Of a stretch of 64,000 nucleotides of DNA, positions 1 to 8,148 are shown piece after piece. How positions within the stretch are numbered: the first letter of the stretch is position 1; every line of letters starts with the position of its first letter. Where the stretch lies: contig CANRZW010000014.1 in the NCBI GenBank assembly GCA_947644545.1, forward strand, positions 21,664 through 85,663. The letters run 5' to 3'. This DNA comes from an uncultured Lachnospiraceae bacterium (lineage in GTDB: Bacteria; Bacillota; Clostridia; Lachnospirales; Lachnospiraceae). Position numbers and translations under genes: made by a program. The notes beneath the pieces were generated by a model that worked only from the letters and a program-made list of their open reading frames with translations, had not been told where the DNA came from and did not search any database.

Positions 1-644
1 CAAATCTCACCGGTGTAACCCTGCACAACACAGATCTTCTTATCTGCCATATCTGTTGCCGCCGCGATATCGGAATCTTCCTTCACGATCATTACCTGGG
101 TAGCCGTATAATAAGGCACAGAGAAATCAACCGCTTCCTTACGGTCTTCGGTCACGGTCATCGCTGCGATCGCTGCATCTATCTGACCATTCTGCAAAGC
201 CACCAGCAAAGAATCGAACTCCATATTCTCTATTGCCGCTGTCATCCCGTTATCCTCTGCGATCTGCTTCGCGATTGCCATATCGATACCGTCATACTGA
301 TCGATCACACCGCTTCCCGTCACAAACTCAAAAGGCGGAAACTCTGCATTCGTACCGAATGTCAGAACACCTTCTGTCCTCGTCGTAACCGTTCCCGCTG
401 CCTCTGCTCCAGCCTCTTCTTCACCGGCTGTCGTCTCTTCCTCTGCCGCATCTTCCACTGCTGCCTCTGTATCTGCCGCCGCGTCTGTGTCCTCTGCCGC
501 GTTTTCTACAGATGCCTCTGTGCCTGCTGCTTCCGTGTTCGCTGCATCTGACGCTGCATCCTTTTCTCCTCCGCATGCTGTCAGTGTGGATACCGCCATG
601 GCCATGGCCAGTATCAATGCTGCTGCCTTTGTCGCTTTCTTCAT
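1..644 (-). CDS. Amino-acid ABC transporter substrate-binding lipoprotein (3' end cut by window edge)
   Basis: This is the N-terminal 214 residues of an extracellular solute-binding protein (SBP_bac_3 family) for polar amino acids. A signal peptide ends in the lipobox LTAC with Cys24 as the lipidation site. An Ala/Glu/Asp-rich linker follows (about residues 27-80), then the family start: TFGTNAEFPPFEF, a GIDMAIAKQIAEDNG segment and AVDFSVPYYTA. The ATG at 644 has a GGAGGAG-like site just upstream (651-657 on the plus strand). The gene is last of three in the operon behind the permease and ATPase, about 207 bases after the ATPase stop. It should capture the ligand outside the cell and deliver it to the permease. 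The family is clear. The ligand cannot be told, because the ligand-contacting second lobe lies outside the window. Confidence 0.93.
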   Translation of the reverse strand, partial: MKKATKAAALILAMAMAVSTLTACGGEKDAASDAANTEAAGTEASVENAAEDTDAAADTEAAVEDAAEEETTAGEEEAGAEAAGTVTTRTEGVLTFGTNAEFPPFEFVTGSGVIDQYDGIDMAIAKQIAEDNGMTAAIENMEFDSLLVALQNGQIDAAIAAMTVTEDRKEAVDFSVPYYTATQVMIVKEDSDIAAATDMADKKICVVQGYTGEI

Positions 645-683
645 AATATTCTCCTCCTATTCAAAACTTGTTGTTGCATCAGG

Positions 684-710
684 CTGCCCGTTACTGCCCG
701 TTACTGCCCG
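684..710. repeat. Short tandem repeat in ABC operon spacer
   Basis: Three copies of CTGCCCG separated by TTA make a 10-base tandem repeat in the ATPase to binding-protein spacer. Flanking TTGCA (plus strand, about 675) and TGCAA (about 711) could close a stem around it in the transcript. I see no known function. Confidence 0.5.
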
Positions 711-851
711 TGCAACTCTCTATATCTAAACCGTGCTTTCTCTTCTATCCCTGCTGAATGCACTACCGACAGATCTCCGCCAGCGCATCCACAGGATAAA
801 ACAGGCCACCGGTTCGATACCATTTTCTCTGCCTTCCTCTACAGTACTTTG

Positions 852-1574
852 TTACAGTACCTTGCTTAAGAAAAGCCTCGTCCTCTCATTCTCCGGATTG
901 CTGAATACTTCCTGCGGAGCACCGCTCTCCAGGACAACACCCTGATCGATAAAGAGTACCCGGGAAGCCACTTCTCTGGCAAATCCCATCTCATGGGTGA
1001 CAATAACCATTGTCATACCGGACCTGGCCAGATCCTTCATAACATCCAACACCTCACCCACCATCTCCGGATCCAGCGCCGAAGTAGGTTCATCAAAAAG
1101 CATAATCTCCGGGTTCATGGCCAACGCCCTGGCGATCGCCACTCGTTGTTTCTGTCCGCCGGAAAGCTGTGCCGGATAAGCATCCGCTTTTTCCGCCAGA
1201 TTGACACGCTCCAAAAGCTCCTGTCCCTTTTTGACCGCCTCTTCTTTGGTCATCTTCTTAAGCAACACCGGCGCCAGTGTAATATTATCCATGATCGTCA
1301 GATGGGGAAACAGATTAAACTGCTGAAACACCATACCCATCTTCTGTCTGACCACATTGATGTTGACTTTCGGCGTATTGATCAGCTCATCATCCACATA
1401 AATCTCACCCTCCGTCACATCCTCCAACAAATTCAGGCAGCGCAGGAAGGTACTCTTGCCCGATCCTGACGGACCGATGATGACCACTACCTCCCCCTGG
1501 GAAATATGTTCATCAATTCCGTTCAGGACCACCAGATCCCCGAATTTTTTATGCAAATTTTTGACTTTGATCAT
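852..1574 (-). CDS. Polar amino-acid ABC transporter ATP-binding protein
   Basis: This 240-residue cytoplasmic ATPase powers the neighbouring permease. Visible motifs are Walker [10 protein letters not shown] (about residues 34-42), the Q-loop region [11 protein letters not shown], the ABC signature [14 protein letters not shown], Walker [14 protein letters not shown] and the H-switch VTHEM. Length and motif spacing are those of the GlnQ/HisP/ArtP group. The ATG at 1574 has AGAAGGAGAG just upstream. It lies 141 bases after the permease and before the binding protein, so the order is permease-ATPase-SBP. The family is certain. The substrate (glutamine, cystine, arginine or another polar amino acid) is not decided by this subunit. 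Confidence 0.96.
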   Translation of the reverse strand: MIKVKNLHKKFGDLVVLNGIDEHISQGEVVVIIGPSGSGKSTFLRCLNLLEDVTEGEIYVDDELINTPKVNINVVRQKMGMVFQQFNLFPHLTIMDNITLAPVLLKKMTKEEAVKKGQELLERVNLAEKADAYPAQLSGGQKQRVAIARALAMNPEIMLFDEPTSALDPEMVGEVLDVMKDLARSGMTMVIVTHEMGFAREVASRVLFIDQGVVLESGAPQEVFSNPENERTRLFLSKVL

Positions 1575-1715
1575 AAGACACTCTCCTTCTTATGCAGCTA
1601 CGGCTCCCGAACCCTGTCAAACACACGCACGTCCGGCTTAAAGCTGCGCCATAAACAAAGCTGTGCAGACCCTTCTTATATTTATACAATTATTTATACA
1701 ATCTGTCTCTCGATC

Positions 1716-2414
1716 TTACCTGACATCTGATTTCCGCAAATGATTCTCCACCTGACGAAGCGTCAATGTCAGTATCTTGATCAGCACATAGTAGATTACT
1801 GCCGTTCCAAACAGCGGCATACCCGGTTCAAAAGTCGCACTCTTGATAAAATCACCGGCCTTCTGAATATCCATCAGCCCCACATAACCGACAATGGCCG
1901 TCTCCTTGATCAACACGATAAACTCATTGCACAGCGCCGGGAAAATATTCTTTACCGCCTGCGGAATCACGATCCTTGTCATCGTCTGGAAGGCATTAAG
2001 CCCCAACGATCTGCCCGCCTCGGTCTGTCCGTGATCCACGGAAAGGATACCGCCGCGGATGATCTCCGACACATAGGCACCGGAATTGATACCGAAGGCG
2101 ATCGCCGCAATGATCCATTTATCCAGATTAATCGATGCAAAGACGACGAAATAGATGACCATAAGCTGGGTGACGGATGGCGTCCCGCGAATGATATCCG
2201 TATAGATCCCGCCGACTGCCTTAAACAATTTATTCCTGGAAAGATTACTTATGGCCACCAGCATACCGATCAAAATACCGATGATTACCGCCAGCAGAGA
2301 GACCTTGATCGTAACGCCGATACCACTGAATAACAGCTTATAGCGGTCCTCCTTGATAAAACATGTATAAAACAAGTCGCAGAAATCAGCAAACCATAGT
2401 TCAATCCCTGTCAT
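1716..2414 (-). CDS. Polar amino-acid ABC transporter permease
   Basis: This 232-residue inner-membrane permease belongs to the His/Glu/Gln/Arg/opine 3-TM superfamily. Several hydrophobic segments are visible. The cytoplasmic EAA loop, which contacts the ATPase, is EAGRSLGLNAFQTMTRIVIPQ (about residues 131-151). A typical GTPSVTQLMVIYFVVF segment precedes it. It is the first gene of the leftward operon and probably forms a homodimer, because no second permease gene is present. The ATG at 2414 follows AAGGAAG. Confidence in the family is high; the substrate is open. Confidence 0.95.
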   Translation of the reverse strand: MTGIELWFADFCDLFYTCFIKEDRYKLLFSGIGVTIKVSLLAVIIGILIGMLVAISNLSRNKLFKAVGGIYTDIIRGTPSVTQLMVIYFVVFASINLDKWIIAAIAFGINSGAYVSEIIRGGILSVDHGQTEAGRSLGLNAFQTMTRIVIPQAVKNIFPALCNEFIVLIKETAIVGYVGLMDIQKAGDFIKSATFEPGMPLFGTAVIYYVLIKILTLTLRQVENHLRKSDVR

Positions 2415-2516
2415 CTGTTGTACTTCCTTCCTGTCATGTCAAGCCTAAAACCATTGATCTTTCAGGCCCTCTCTATCCTCACATTACACATTGCTGCCCG
2501 GCTTTCCCAAACAACT

Positions 2517-2549
2517 CAACCCGCATTATATCACAAACAATGCGGGTTG
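2517..2549 (-). terminator. Hairpin downstream of the sigma/DUF4179 operon
   Basis: An 11-bp perfect inverted repeat (CAACCCGCATT / AATGCGGGTTG) with an 11-base loop lies about 40 bases after the DUF4179 stop. On the minus strand it is followed by AGTTGTTTGGG, a weak T-rich tail. It probably separates the sigma operon from the ABC operon. Confidence 0.6.
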
Positions 2550-2590
2550 AAAAGCATAAATATTAGTTATTTATGAATATGTTAAATCTG

Positions 2591-3844
2591 CTAAAAGTCC
2601 ACCTTTACACCAAACAGCGCGCCGTCTATGATCTTCTGATCGTCTCCTTTCAATTCATCCATAAACTGCATATAGTCGCATACATATACATACACTGTAT
2701 CCGTATTTCTGCCGTAGGTGGAAAAGACCTCCCCATTTCCTCCCTGAGTGTCCAGCCGCTTTTTGTCTGCGTCTAATACCGTAATGACATAATCACTCCG
2801 CTCCACATCTTCCGGCAGAAGAATCTGCGCTCTGATCTCGAAAGCCGTCTTTTCCACGAAAGCAACCCCGACACCATCTTCATTGGTCTTGTTGAGCCGG
2901 ACTGTCTGCGTATCTTCCAAATTCCTGTTGACCTCGATCTCGAAATTCCATGTGCCTGCATAATGTTTCGTCAACGGCTCCGGTATGCTCACCACCTCAC
3001 CGGTTTCCGGATCACGCGCCTGCGTCTCTTCATATTCCAGCAGTTCGCCATAAATATCGGATATCTCCAGATAGTAAGTGAACTGCTCCGACAGCGTATC
3101 TTCTTCCGCCGTATCGGCACACAGCAGATCATCATCTAACGAAACCATGATAATGCCTGCAAAAGTCTTACTGTCCACAAAGTTTCCTTCTATATAGTAA
3201 GGTGTTGGAAATCCATTGGCAGCCGCGTTTTTCCTCTCTTCCTTCCCCATTCCCGGCACATTGTAATAACTATCCGTTCTCAGATACAGAATGTCGTAAT
3301 CCAGTATATAACCTTCCATGTTCTTCGTCTTGATAAAATCCGCCGGAAAATCCTCTTCGTTTTCGATACATAATGCCAGATACAATGCCTGCTTGGTGCA
3401 GTTCGCCTCGGATACCGTGACCGTCAATCCATTGGAAGTCTGCATATACGGACTGGCTGAGTTTTTCCCGGAAAGTCCGTCGTCACTTTCTCCTGATGCA
3501 TCCGCTGCTTCTCCACCCTGTGCGCCCTCGTTTCCTTGCAGCGCCTCTTCTTCCACGTAGACTTTGGCACTGTCGCTGAAATCTCCTTTATAACTGACCT
3601 TCCCCTGCACCATCGTAAATATCCGTCCGATCAAAGGCAGTCTCGCTGCCAGGGAAGGATTCGACACCATCAAAACACCGGCGCATACTACCACGAGGGC
3701 TGCTGCCGCCGTCACACCAAAACGCAGCAGTAGTTTACTTTTATGAAGTTTTCTCTGTTCCCTGATCCCTTCCTGAATCCCGGCCTGTACGATCCTGCTC
3801 AATTCTCTCGGAATCGGAATTGCGTCAAATCTGTCATTTTGCAT
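2591..3844 (-). CDS. DUF4179-type transmembrane protein, probable anti-sigma partner
   Basis: This is a 417-residue single-pass membrane protein. The first ~40 residues are cytoplasmic and charged. One hydrophobic helix (about residues 44-62, LLRFGVTAAAALVVVCAGVLMV) is followed by a large extracytoplasmic domain rich in beta-forming segments, with an acidic stretch near residues 90-125. This matches DUF4179 proteins, which are commonly encoded with ECF sigma factors and thought to act as their anti-sigma or sensor partners. The start overlaps the sigma gene by 11 bases, so translation is coupled, and GGAGG lies 9 bases before the ATG. Anti-sigma function is inferred from context. No ZAS-type zinc motif is seen. 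Confidence 0.8.
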   Translation of the reverse strand: MQNDRFDAIPIPRELSRIVQAGIQEGIREQRKLHKSKLLLRFGVTAAAALVVVCAGVLMVSNPSLAARLPLIGRIFTMVQGKVSYKGDFSDSAKVYVEEEALQGNEGAQGGEAADASGESDDGLSGKNSASPYMQTSNGLTVTVSEANCTKQALYLALCIENEEDFPADFIKTKNMEGYILDYDILYLRTDSYYNVPGMGKEERKNAAANGFPTPYYIEGNFVDSKTFAGIIMVSLDDDLLCADTAEEDTLSEQFTYYLEISDIYGELLEYEETQARDPETGEVVSIPEPLTKHYAGTWNFEIEVNRNLEDTQTVRLNKTNEDGVGVAFVEKTAFEIRAQILLPEDVERSDYVITVLDADKKRLDTQGGNGEVFSTYGRNTDTVYVYVCDYMQFMDELKGDDQKIIDGALFGVKVDF

Positions 3845-4379
3845 AGCGTCTTTCCTCCTTATATTCTTCCCGGCCCTTCTCCAGGCAGCTGCGCAGCTGC
3901 TTCTTGGCCCGATACAAATACACCTTTACGCTTCCTTCCGGAATATCCATGATCCTTGCGATCTCCCTGATCTTCAATTCCTGGAAATAGAAGAGTATGA
4001 CCACACTCTTATACTGCTCCCGCAGGGAATCGATAGCATCGTAGAGATCCACTTTCTCTTCGATCAGATAATTCTCCACGCCCTTCTCCCGGTATTCATC
4101 CAAAGACACCGTCCGCGTCTGCTTCTTATCCGTCCAGATACAGTTAAGTAAAATCCTCGTAATCCAGGTCTTAAAATATTCCGGTTCCTTTAGCTTTCCG
4201 ATCGCCAGCAATCCTCTCATCACGCATTCCTGCACCGCATCCAGCGAATCCGCCTCGTTTTTTACATATAAAAAGGCTGTCTTATACAAATAGACCTGAT
4301 GCTGCGCAATCAACTCACCGTAAGCGGCTTTATTGCCTTTGATAGCTTTTTTCACAAGCCGAATCGTATCCTCTTTCAC
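3834..4379 (-). CDS. ECF-type RNA polymerase sigma-70 family sigma factor
   Basis: A 181-residue sigma factor with only regions 2 and 4. Region 2 spans about residues 25-85 (FLYVKNEADSLDAVQECVM, then the FKTWITRILLN core). Region 4 spans about residues 120-175, with the helix-turn-helix LKIREIARIMDIPEGSVKVYLYRAKKQL. It directs transcription of a stress or envelope regulon, probably including its own operon (see the promoter at 4438-4468). The start codon is GTG (4377-4379) with AAGGA about 10 bases upstream. It overlaps the DUF4179 gene by 11 bases. The architecture is like SigV/SigW-type factors; the exact subgroup is not assigned. Confidence 0.92.
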   Translation of the reverse strand: MKEDTIRLVKKAIKGNKAAYGELIAQHQVYLYKTAFLYVKNEADSLDAVQECVMRGLLAIGKLKEPEYFKTWITRILLNCIWTDKKQTRTVSLDEYREKGVENYLIEEKVDLYDAIDSLREQYKSVVILFYFQELKIREIARIMDIPEGSVKVYLYRAKKQLRSCLEKGREEYKEERRYAK

Positions 4380-4437
4380 TTTCTTCGTTTCCTTTCGTAT
4401 GATTGCCGGTGCGCGCTCCCGGTTGTGTTTTACATAG

Positions 4438-4468
4438 ATTAGATTGCCGGCGCATGAAAAAGGTTACA
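4438..4468 (-). promoter_or_regulatory. Candidate ECF-type promoter of the sigma factor operon
   Basis: On the minus strand TGTAACC (4462-4468) is followed after 17 bases by ATCTAAT (4438-4444), with a T-run directly after the -35-like box. The AAC-containing -35 and T-rich spacer are ECF-promoter-like, and the start codon is about 60 bases downstream. Autoregulation is inferred from the motif and position only. Confidence 0.45.
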
Positions 4469-4609
4469 CCGTCATAGAATAAATTTAGCCGTTATCCCCA
4501 AAACTTGCATCATTGTTGCATCATTTGACAAAGCCGGCTTGTTATTTTACCGATATCGTGTCATACTGAGTCATGTCCGTGAACGTACACGGATATAAGG
4601 AGGAGCTTT

Positions 4610-6019
4610 ATGAAAAAAAGGACAATCATGACATCCAATACACTTTTTACTGCGCTGTTATGCGCTGCCATAGCCTGCGCCACATGTGCCTGCAAAGCCG
4701 GCACAGATGCCCATGACACTGAAGATGCCGGGCAAAGTAGCACGCCCGATACCGACATTTCCGGTCAAACGCAGGACATCGATCAAAATACCGGTTCGAA
4801 TCAAAACACCGCACAGAATACCGACTCTGAAACCGACACCGCAGAAGCAGACTCAGGAACCGGAACCCCGGACATCGATCCGGAAACTGACACAACCGTC
4901 AGCGTCTTTCCATCCCACATTCGGATTGAGATGCAGCATGAAGAAGAAGATCTCACTGCCGATGACGGCGCCGTCCTCTGCACTACCAGTTATACTTATC
5001 CTGTTGTTTCCATAGAGGGAAATGATGACGCCGCCGAAAAGATCAATGCGGATATCCGCTCCCGGCTCGATTCTTTTGTGGCCGACACGGAAGTGGAAGA
5101 ATGGGCCAAGGAGAACTATGACTACCAGACAGAATCCGAAGACGAATATCCTTTCCTCAGCTACTACGATGATATGCTCTTTAGCATACAAAGATCTGAC
5201 AGCAATGTCATTTCTTTCACCGTAACATGCTACGCCTTTACCGGCGGAGCACATGGCAACTACACCACTCAGGGCGTCAATTACAATGCCAAAACCGGGG
5301 ATGTGATCACCTTTTCCGACTTAAGCGACGATGCCGATGCTTTCCATGAGGATACGCTGGCCTTTAACCAGGCCCTGGCCAAAACAGAAGCCTACCAGAT
5401 GCGTATGTTCTCCGAAGACATGCTCAACGGCGTTTCCCTGGAAAACGTACTGTATGCCGATGACGCCTGGTATCTGTCTTCCTCCGGCCTGACCTTTATC
5501 AGTGATCCTTACGCATTGGGGCCTTACGCTGCCGGAACGATCGAATTCATCATTCCTTACACGGATCTGGCCGACATGGGATTCAGCCAAAACTACACCT
5601 ATGCCGACCGAACGGCCATGAAGCTTCTGACCGGTACGGCAAACAGCTTCGATTTAAATGCAGACGGTGAGGAAGAGACGATCCTCTTTTCCACGGAAAC
5701 GATTGCAAAGGAAGATGATACGTACAGCACGCTGCTGCACCTTACCATTGACGATGTCGATTTCTCCGACCAGTGCAACGACGTCTTTCAGGAAACCTCA
5801 ACCGGCTATCCGGTAGACCAGATCTCGGTGTTCGACCTGAATGTAGACGACGACTATACGGAGTTGGTTCTGCTCTCCGGAGAGAGCGAAGACAATAATT
5901 TTGTCTACAGCAGCTATTTCTTCCGTTACACGAAAGACAAACGACTGCTTTATCTGGGGAAGGCGAAGGGCGATGCCCTGGATCCGGCAGTGACGATCAC
6001 TCAAATAGAACAGCCGTAA
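4610..6019 (+). CDS. Secreted DUF4163/DUF3298 (PdaC/RsiV-like) lipoprotein
   Basis: This 469-residue exported protein has a signal peptide with clustered cysteines (C18, C23, C26, C28), of which Cys28 or Cys23 could be lipidated. A Thr/Asp/Gln-rich linker runs to about residue 100. Two domains follow. The first (about 100-205) fits DUF4163. The second (about 205-330, with FTGGAHGNYTTQGVNY and GDVITFSDL) fits DUF3298, as in RsiV and PdaC, where this region senses or binds lysozyme or peptidoglycan. The last ~130 residues contain FG-GAP/EF-hand-like DLNADGEEE and DLNVDDDYTE. It is divergent from the sigma operon, so a cell-envelope sensing or protective role under the same sigma factor is plausible but unproven. 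AAGGAGGAG lies upstream of the ATG. Confidence 0.85.
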   Translation: MKKRTIMTSNTLFTALLCAAIACATCACKAGTDAHDTEDAGQSSTPDTDISGQTQDIDQNTGSNQNTAQNTDSETDTAEADSGTGTPDIDPETDTTVSVFPSHIRIEMQHEEEDLTADDGAVLCTTSYTYPVVSIEGNDDAAEKINADIRSRLDSFVADTEVEEWAKENYDYQTESEDEYPFLSYYDDMLFSIQRSDSNVISFTVTCYAFTGGAHGNYTTQGVNYNAKTGDVITFSDLSDDADAFHEDTLAFNQALAKTEAYQMRMFSEDMLNGVSLENVLYADDAWYLSSSGLTFISDPYALGPYAAGTIEFIIPYTDLADMGFSQNYTYADRTAMKLLTGTANSFDLNADGEEETILFSTETIAKEDDTYSTLLHLTIDDVDFSDQCNDVFQETSTGYPVDQISVFDLNVDDDYTELVLLSGESEDNNFVYSSYFFRYTKDKRLLYLGKAKGDALDPAVTITQIEQP

Positions 6020-6026
6020 CTGATCA

Positions 6027-6059
6027 GACAGGCCGGCGCAGTAAATGCGCCGGCCTGTC
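6027..6059. terminator. Bidirectional terminator between converging genes
   Basis: A 14-bp perfect GC-rich stem (6027-6040 with 6046-6059) with the 5-base loop GTAAA lies between the 3' end of the lipoprotein gene and the 3' end of the glycosyltransferase operon. A short T-containing tail (CCTGTTT) follows on the plus side. Confidence 0.8.
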
Positions 6060-6083
6060 AGTCCTGTTTACATCCTTCGTCTC

Positions 6084-7007
6084 TCACACGGCATTATCTC
6101 TTAACGTCAGTGCCCACCACCTATACAGAAAATACGCAGGAATAGCACAGACATACCAAAGCAGTCTGTTTCCGGATTTTGCATACATCTCTTTCGAACT
6201 GTACTTCGCAAAATGACCGTATATGATATATAAAAGCATCATTTTAGCTTTTACCTTCAGACATGTTTTCGGATTCTGCAGATAAATGCGTGAACGCAGC
6301 ACCATCCCTTTGGGAGAATGAATCTTCATCTTTCTGCCGGTTCTGGTCAATCCTCCCTCCAAATAGTCACAAATATAAATATTTTTATTTATATGAACCA
6401 TTTTATAGGGACCGGACATCTGCATCCATACCGCATCCTCAGGCATATATTTTTCACCCTCAAATACCGGAAACGGATATTTTCTTAACAGCTCCGTATA
6501 AAAAACTTCTGCCTTATCACCGCCAATATTCCCGTTGATCCTTGTTTCCAGATAAGTAGATATCTGTTCATCCTTCGGAAAATACGCCGTGTTGACTCGC
6601 CCGTCCTCGTGACAACGCAGGAAACTATATCCGCACAATCCTTCCGTTCCTTTATACTTCTCATGATATGCAAGAATCGTTTCCACACTGTCGTCTGGCA
6701 GATAATCGTCGCTATCCACAATGAAAGTCAGCTCTGACTGTATCATGGCAATACCTCTGTTGAGCGCTGTATGCTTGCCGGCATTCTTCTGCTTTTCATA
6801 ACGAATTTTTACGATACCTGCTTCACGGTACCGGCCGATCAGTTCCTCTGTACTATCCGTGCTGCCGTCATCGATCACAAGCCATTCAAAGTCACTGCAT
6901 TTCTGCCGCACAAGGCTTTCATACAGCCGCGGCAGCAGATTCGCTCTATTATACGCGGGCGTAATGATCGTCACACTGCTCTGATCCCCCTGCAAAAAGA
7001 TTTCCAT
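6084..7007 (-). CDS. Glycosyltransferase family 2
   Basis: A 307-residue GT-A fold transferase. The nucleotide-sugar domain begins with SVTIITPAYNRANLLPRL, then the DDGSTDSTEELI motif and the metal-binding FIVDSDDYL (about residues 95-103). A C-terminal hydrophobic stretch (about 275-300) may touch the membrane. Its start codon overlaps the stop of the upstream GT4 gene by one base (TAATG), so the two are translated together. It probably adds a sugar to a surface polysaccharide or glycolipid. Donor and acceptor cannot be read from sequence. Confidence 0.92.
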   Translation of the reverse strand: MEIFLQGDQSSVTIITPAYNRANLLPRLYESLVRQKCSDFEWLVIDDGSTDSTEELIGRYREAGIVKIRYEKQKNAGKHTALNRGIAMIQSELTFIVDSDDYLPDDSVETILAYHEKYKGTEGLCGYSFLRCHEDGRVNTAYFPKDEQISTYLETRINGNIGGDKAEVFYTELLRKYPFPVFEGEKYMPEDAVWMQMSGPYKMVHINKNIYICDYLEGGLTRTGRKMKIHSPKGMVLRSRIYLQNPKTCLKVKAKMMLLYIIYGHFAKYSSKEMYAKSGNRLLWYVCAIPAYFLYRWWALTLRDNAV

Positions 7008-8104
7008 TATATAGCATCCTTTCCTTCCGTTGCATCCGCATCCTGCATTTTCCCCCTGATATCCGCTGCCACAAGGAACCTGCGCGCAATGCTTTCTACA
7101 GAATATTTATCCTTTATTCGGGCAGCATTGACTGACAACCTCTCCATCAGCTCGTCATCCATGGCAACTCTGGTCATCGCCTGTGCAAGCGCCTGCCTGT
7201 CACCCACCGGAACAAGAATACCGCTTTTACCTGGTTCGATATAAGCTTTTGCACCTCCAATGGGACAATCTGTAGAAATTGTCGGCAGTCCCATTGCCAA
7301 AGCTTCCAGCATGGAATTAGAGATCCCTTCAAAATCTGAAGATAGTACGAACATCCTCGCATCTCTGATTTCTTCTCTAACATTAGCACAGAAACCATGC
7401 CACACAACTTTATCGGCAATTCCCAACTTTTCAGCATGATTCTTTAACTCTCTCTCAAGTTCACCCTCCCCATATATGTGTAATTCATAATCATTATACT
7501 GTACGGAAAAATCAGCAAACGCATTCAACAGCAAGGCATGATTCTTCTGCTTATGCAGTCTACCTGCCGTTACCACTCTATGTCTGCGTACACCTTCATA
7601 CCTCTCCGGTACAGAAGCATCTATAGGATTGGGAATCACCATTGCCTTGTCCGCAATCTTTTTCGGAAAATAAGCGATCCCGTCAGGAGTCTGGAACGTA
7701 ATCTTATCTGCTCTTCTGTATGCCCAGTTTCGCAATTTTCTGACGTTACAACTATCAGGACTGTTTCGTTCCGCTACCAGAATGTGTCGTTCCATCCCCC
7801 AGGTAGTCATAACCGAGAATACCGCACCCATAACACAGAATGCAAAAATTCGACTGCCAGGATTTTGTTTGAAGTACTTCCGCATGACCGTCAGCCTTTT
7901 CCACATCACCATCGGATTACCGCCTGATCTTCGTGCAACACTGAAATCTTCCACTGCCGCATTCAGCTCATAGGCATGTTCATAACCCGCAAACTGCATG
8001 ATCGCAACTTCGTACCCCATCCTGACATATTCATCTGACAAGAGTGAAATTACGCGTTCCGTACCTCCTCCTGTCATATTGGGAATAATGAATATTATCT
8101 TCAT
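7007..8104 (-). CDS. Glycosyltransferase family 4 (GT-B fold)
   Basis: A 365-residue retaining glycosyltransferase. The N-terminal half starts with MKIIFIIPNMTGGGTERV. The C-terminal Glycos_transf_1 domain has TAGRLHKQKNHALLLNAF, YGEGEL, VLSSDFEGISNSMLEALAMGLPTI (the E-x7-E donor region) and GILVPVGD. I chose the ATG at 8104 because GGAGG sits five bases before it; a longer start at 8116 is possible. It is the middle gene of a leftward operon with DUF4422 upstream and GT2 downstream. Substrate unknown. Confidence 0.93.
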   Translation of the reverse strand: MKIIFIIPNMTGGGTERVISLLSDEYVRMGYEVAIMQFAGYEHAYELNAAVEDFSVARRSGGNPMVMWKRLTVMRKYFKQNPGSRIFAFCVMGAVFSVMTTWGMERHILVAERNSPDSCNVRKLRNWAYRRADKITFQTPDGIAYFPKKIADKAMVIPNPIDASVPERYEGVRRHRVVTAGRLHKQKNHALLLNAFADFSVQYNDYELHIYGEGELERELKNHAEKLGIADKVVWHGFCANVREEIRDARMFVLSSDFEGISNSMLEALAMGLPTISTDCPIGGAKAYIEPGKSGILVPVGDRQALAQAMTRVAMDDELMERLSVNAARIKDKYSVESIARRFLVAADIRGKMQDADATEGKDAI

Positions 8105-8148
8105 TTTATCCTCCATGATTCAACAACGTTCTTGTATACCGTCATATA

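Noticed and set aside
993..1469. Opposite-strand 158-residue reading frame over the ABC ATPase gene
   Set aside because: It lies wholly within a gene with complete ABC motifs, has no ribosome binding site worth noting, and its composition is that of a shadow frame.
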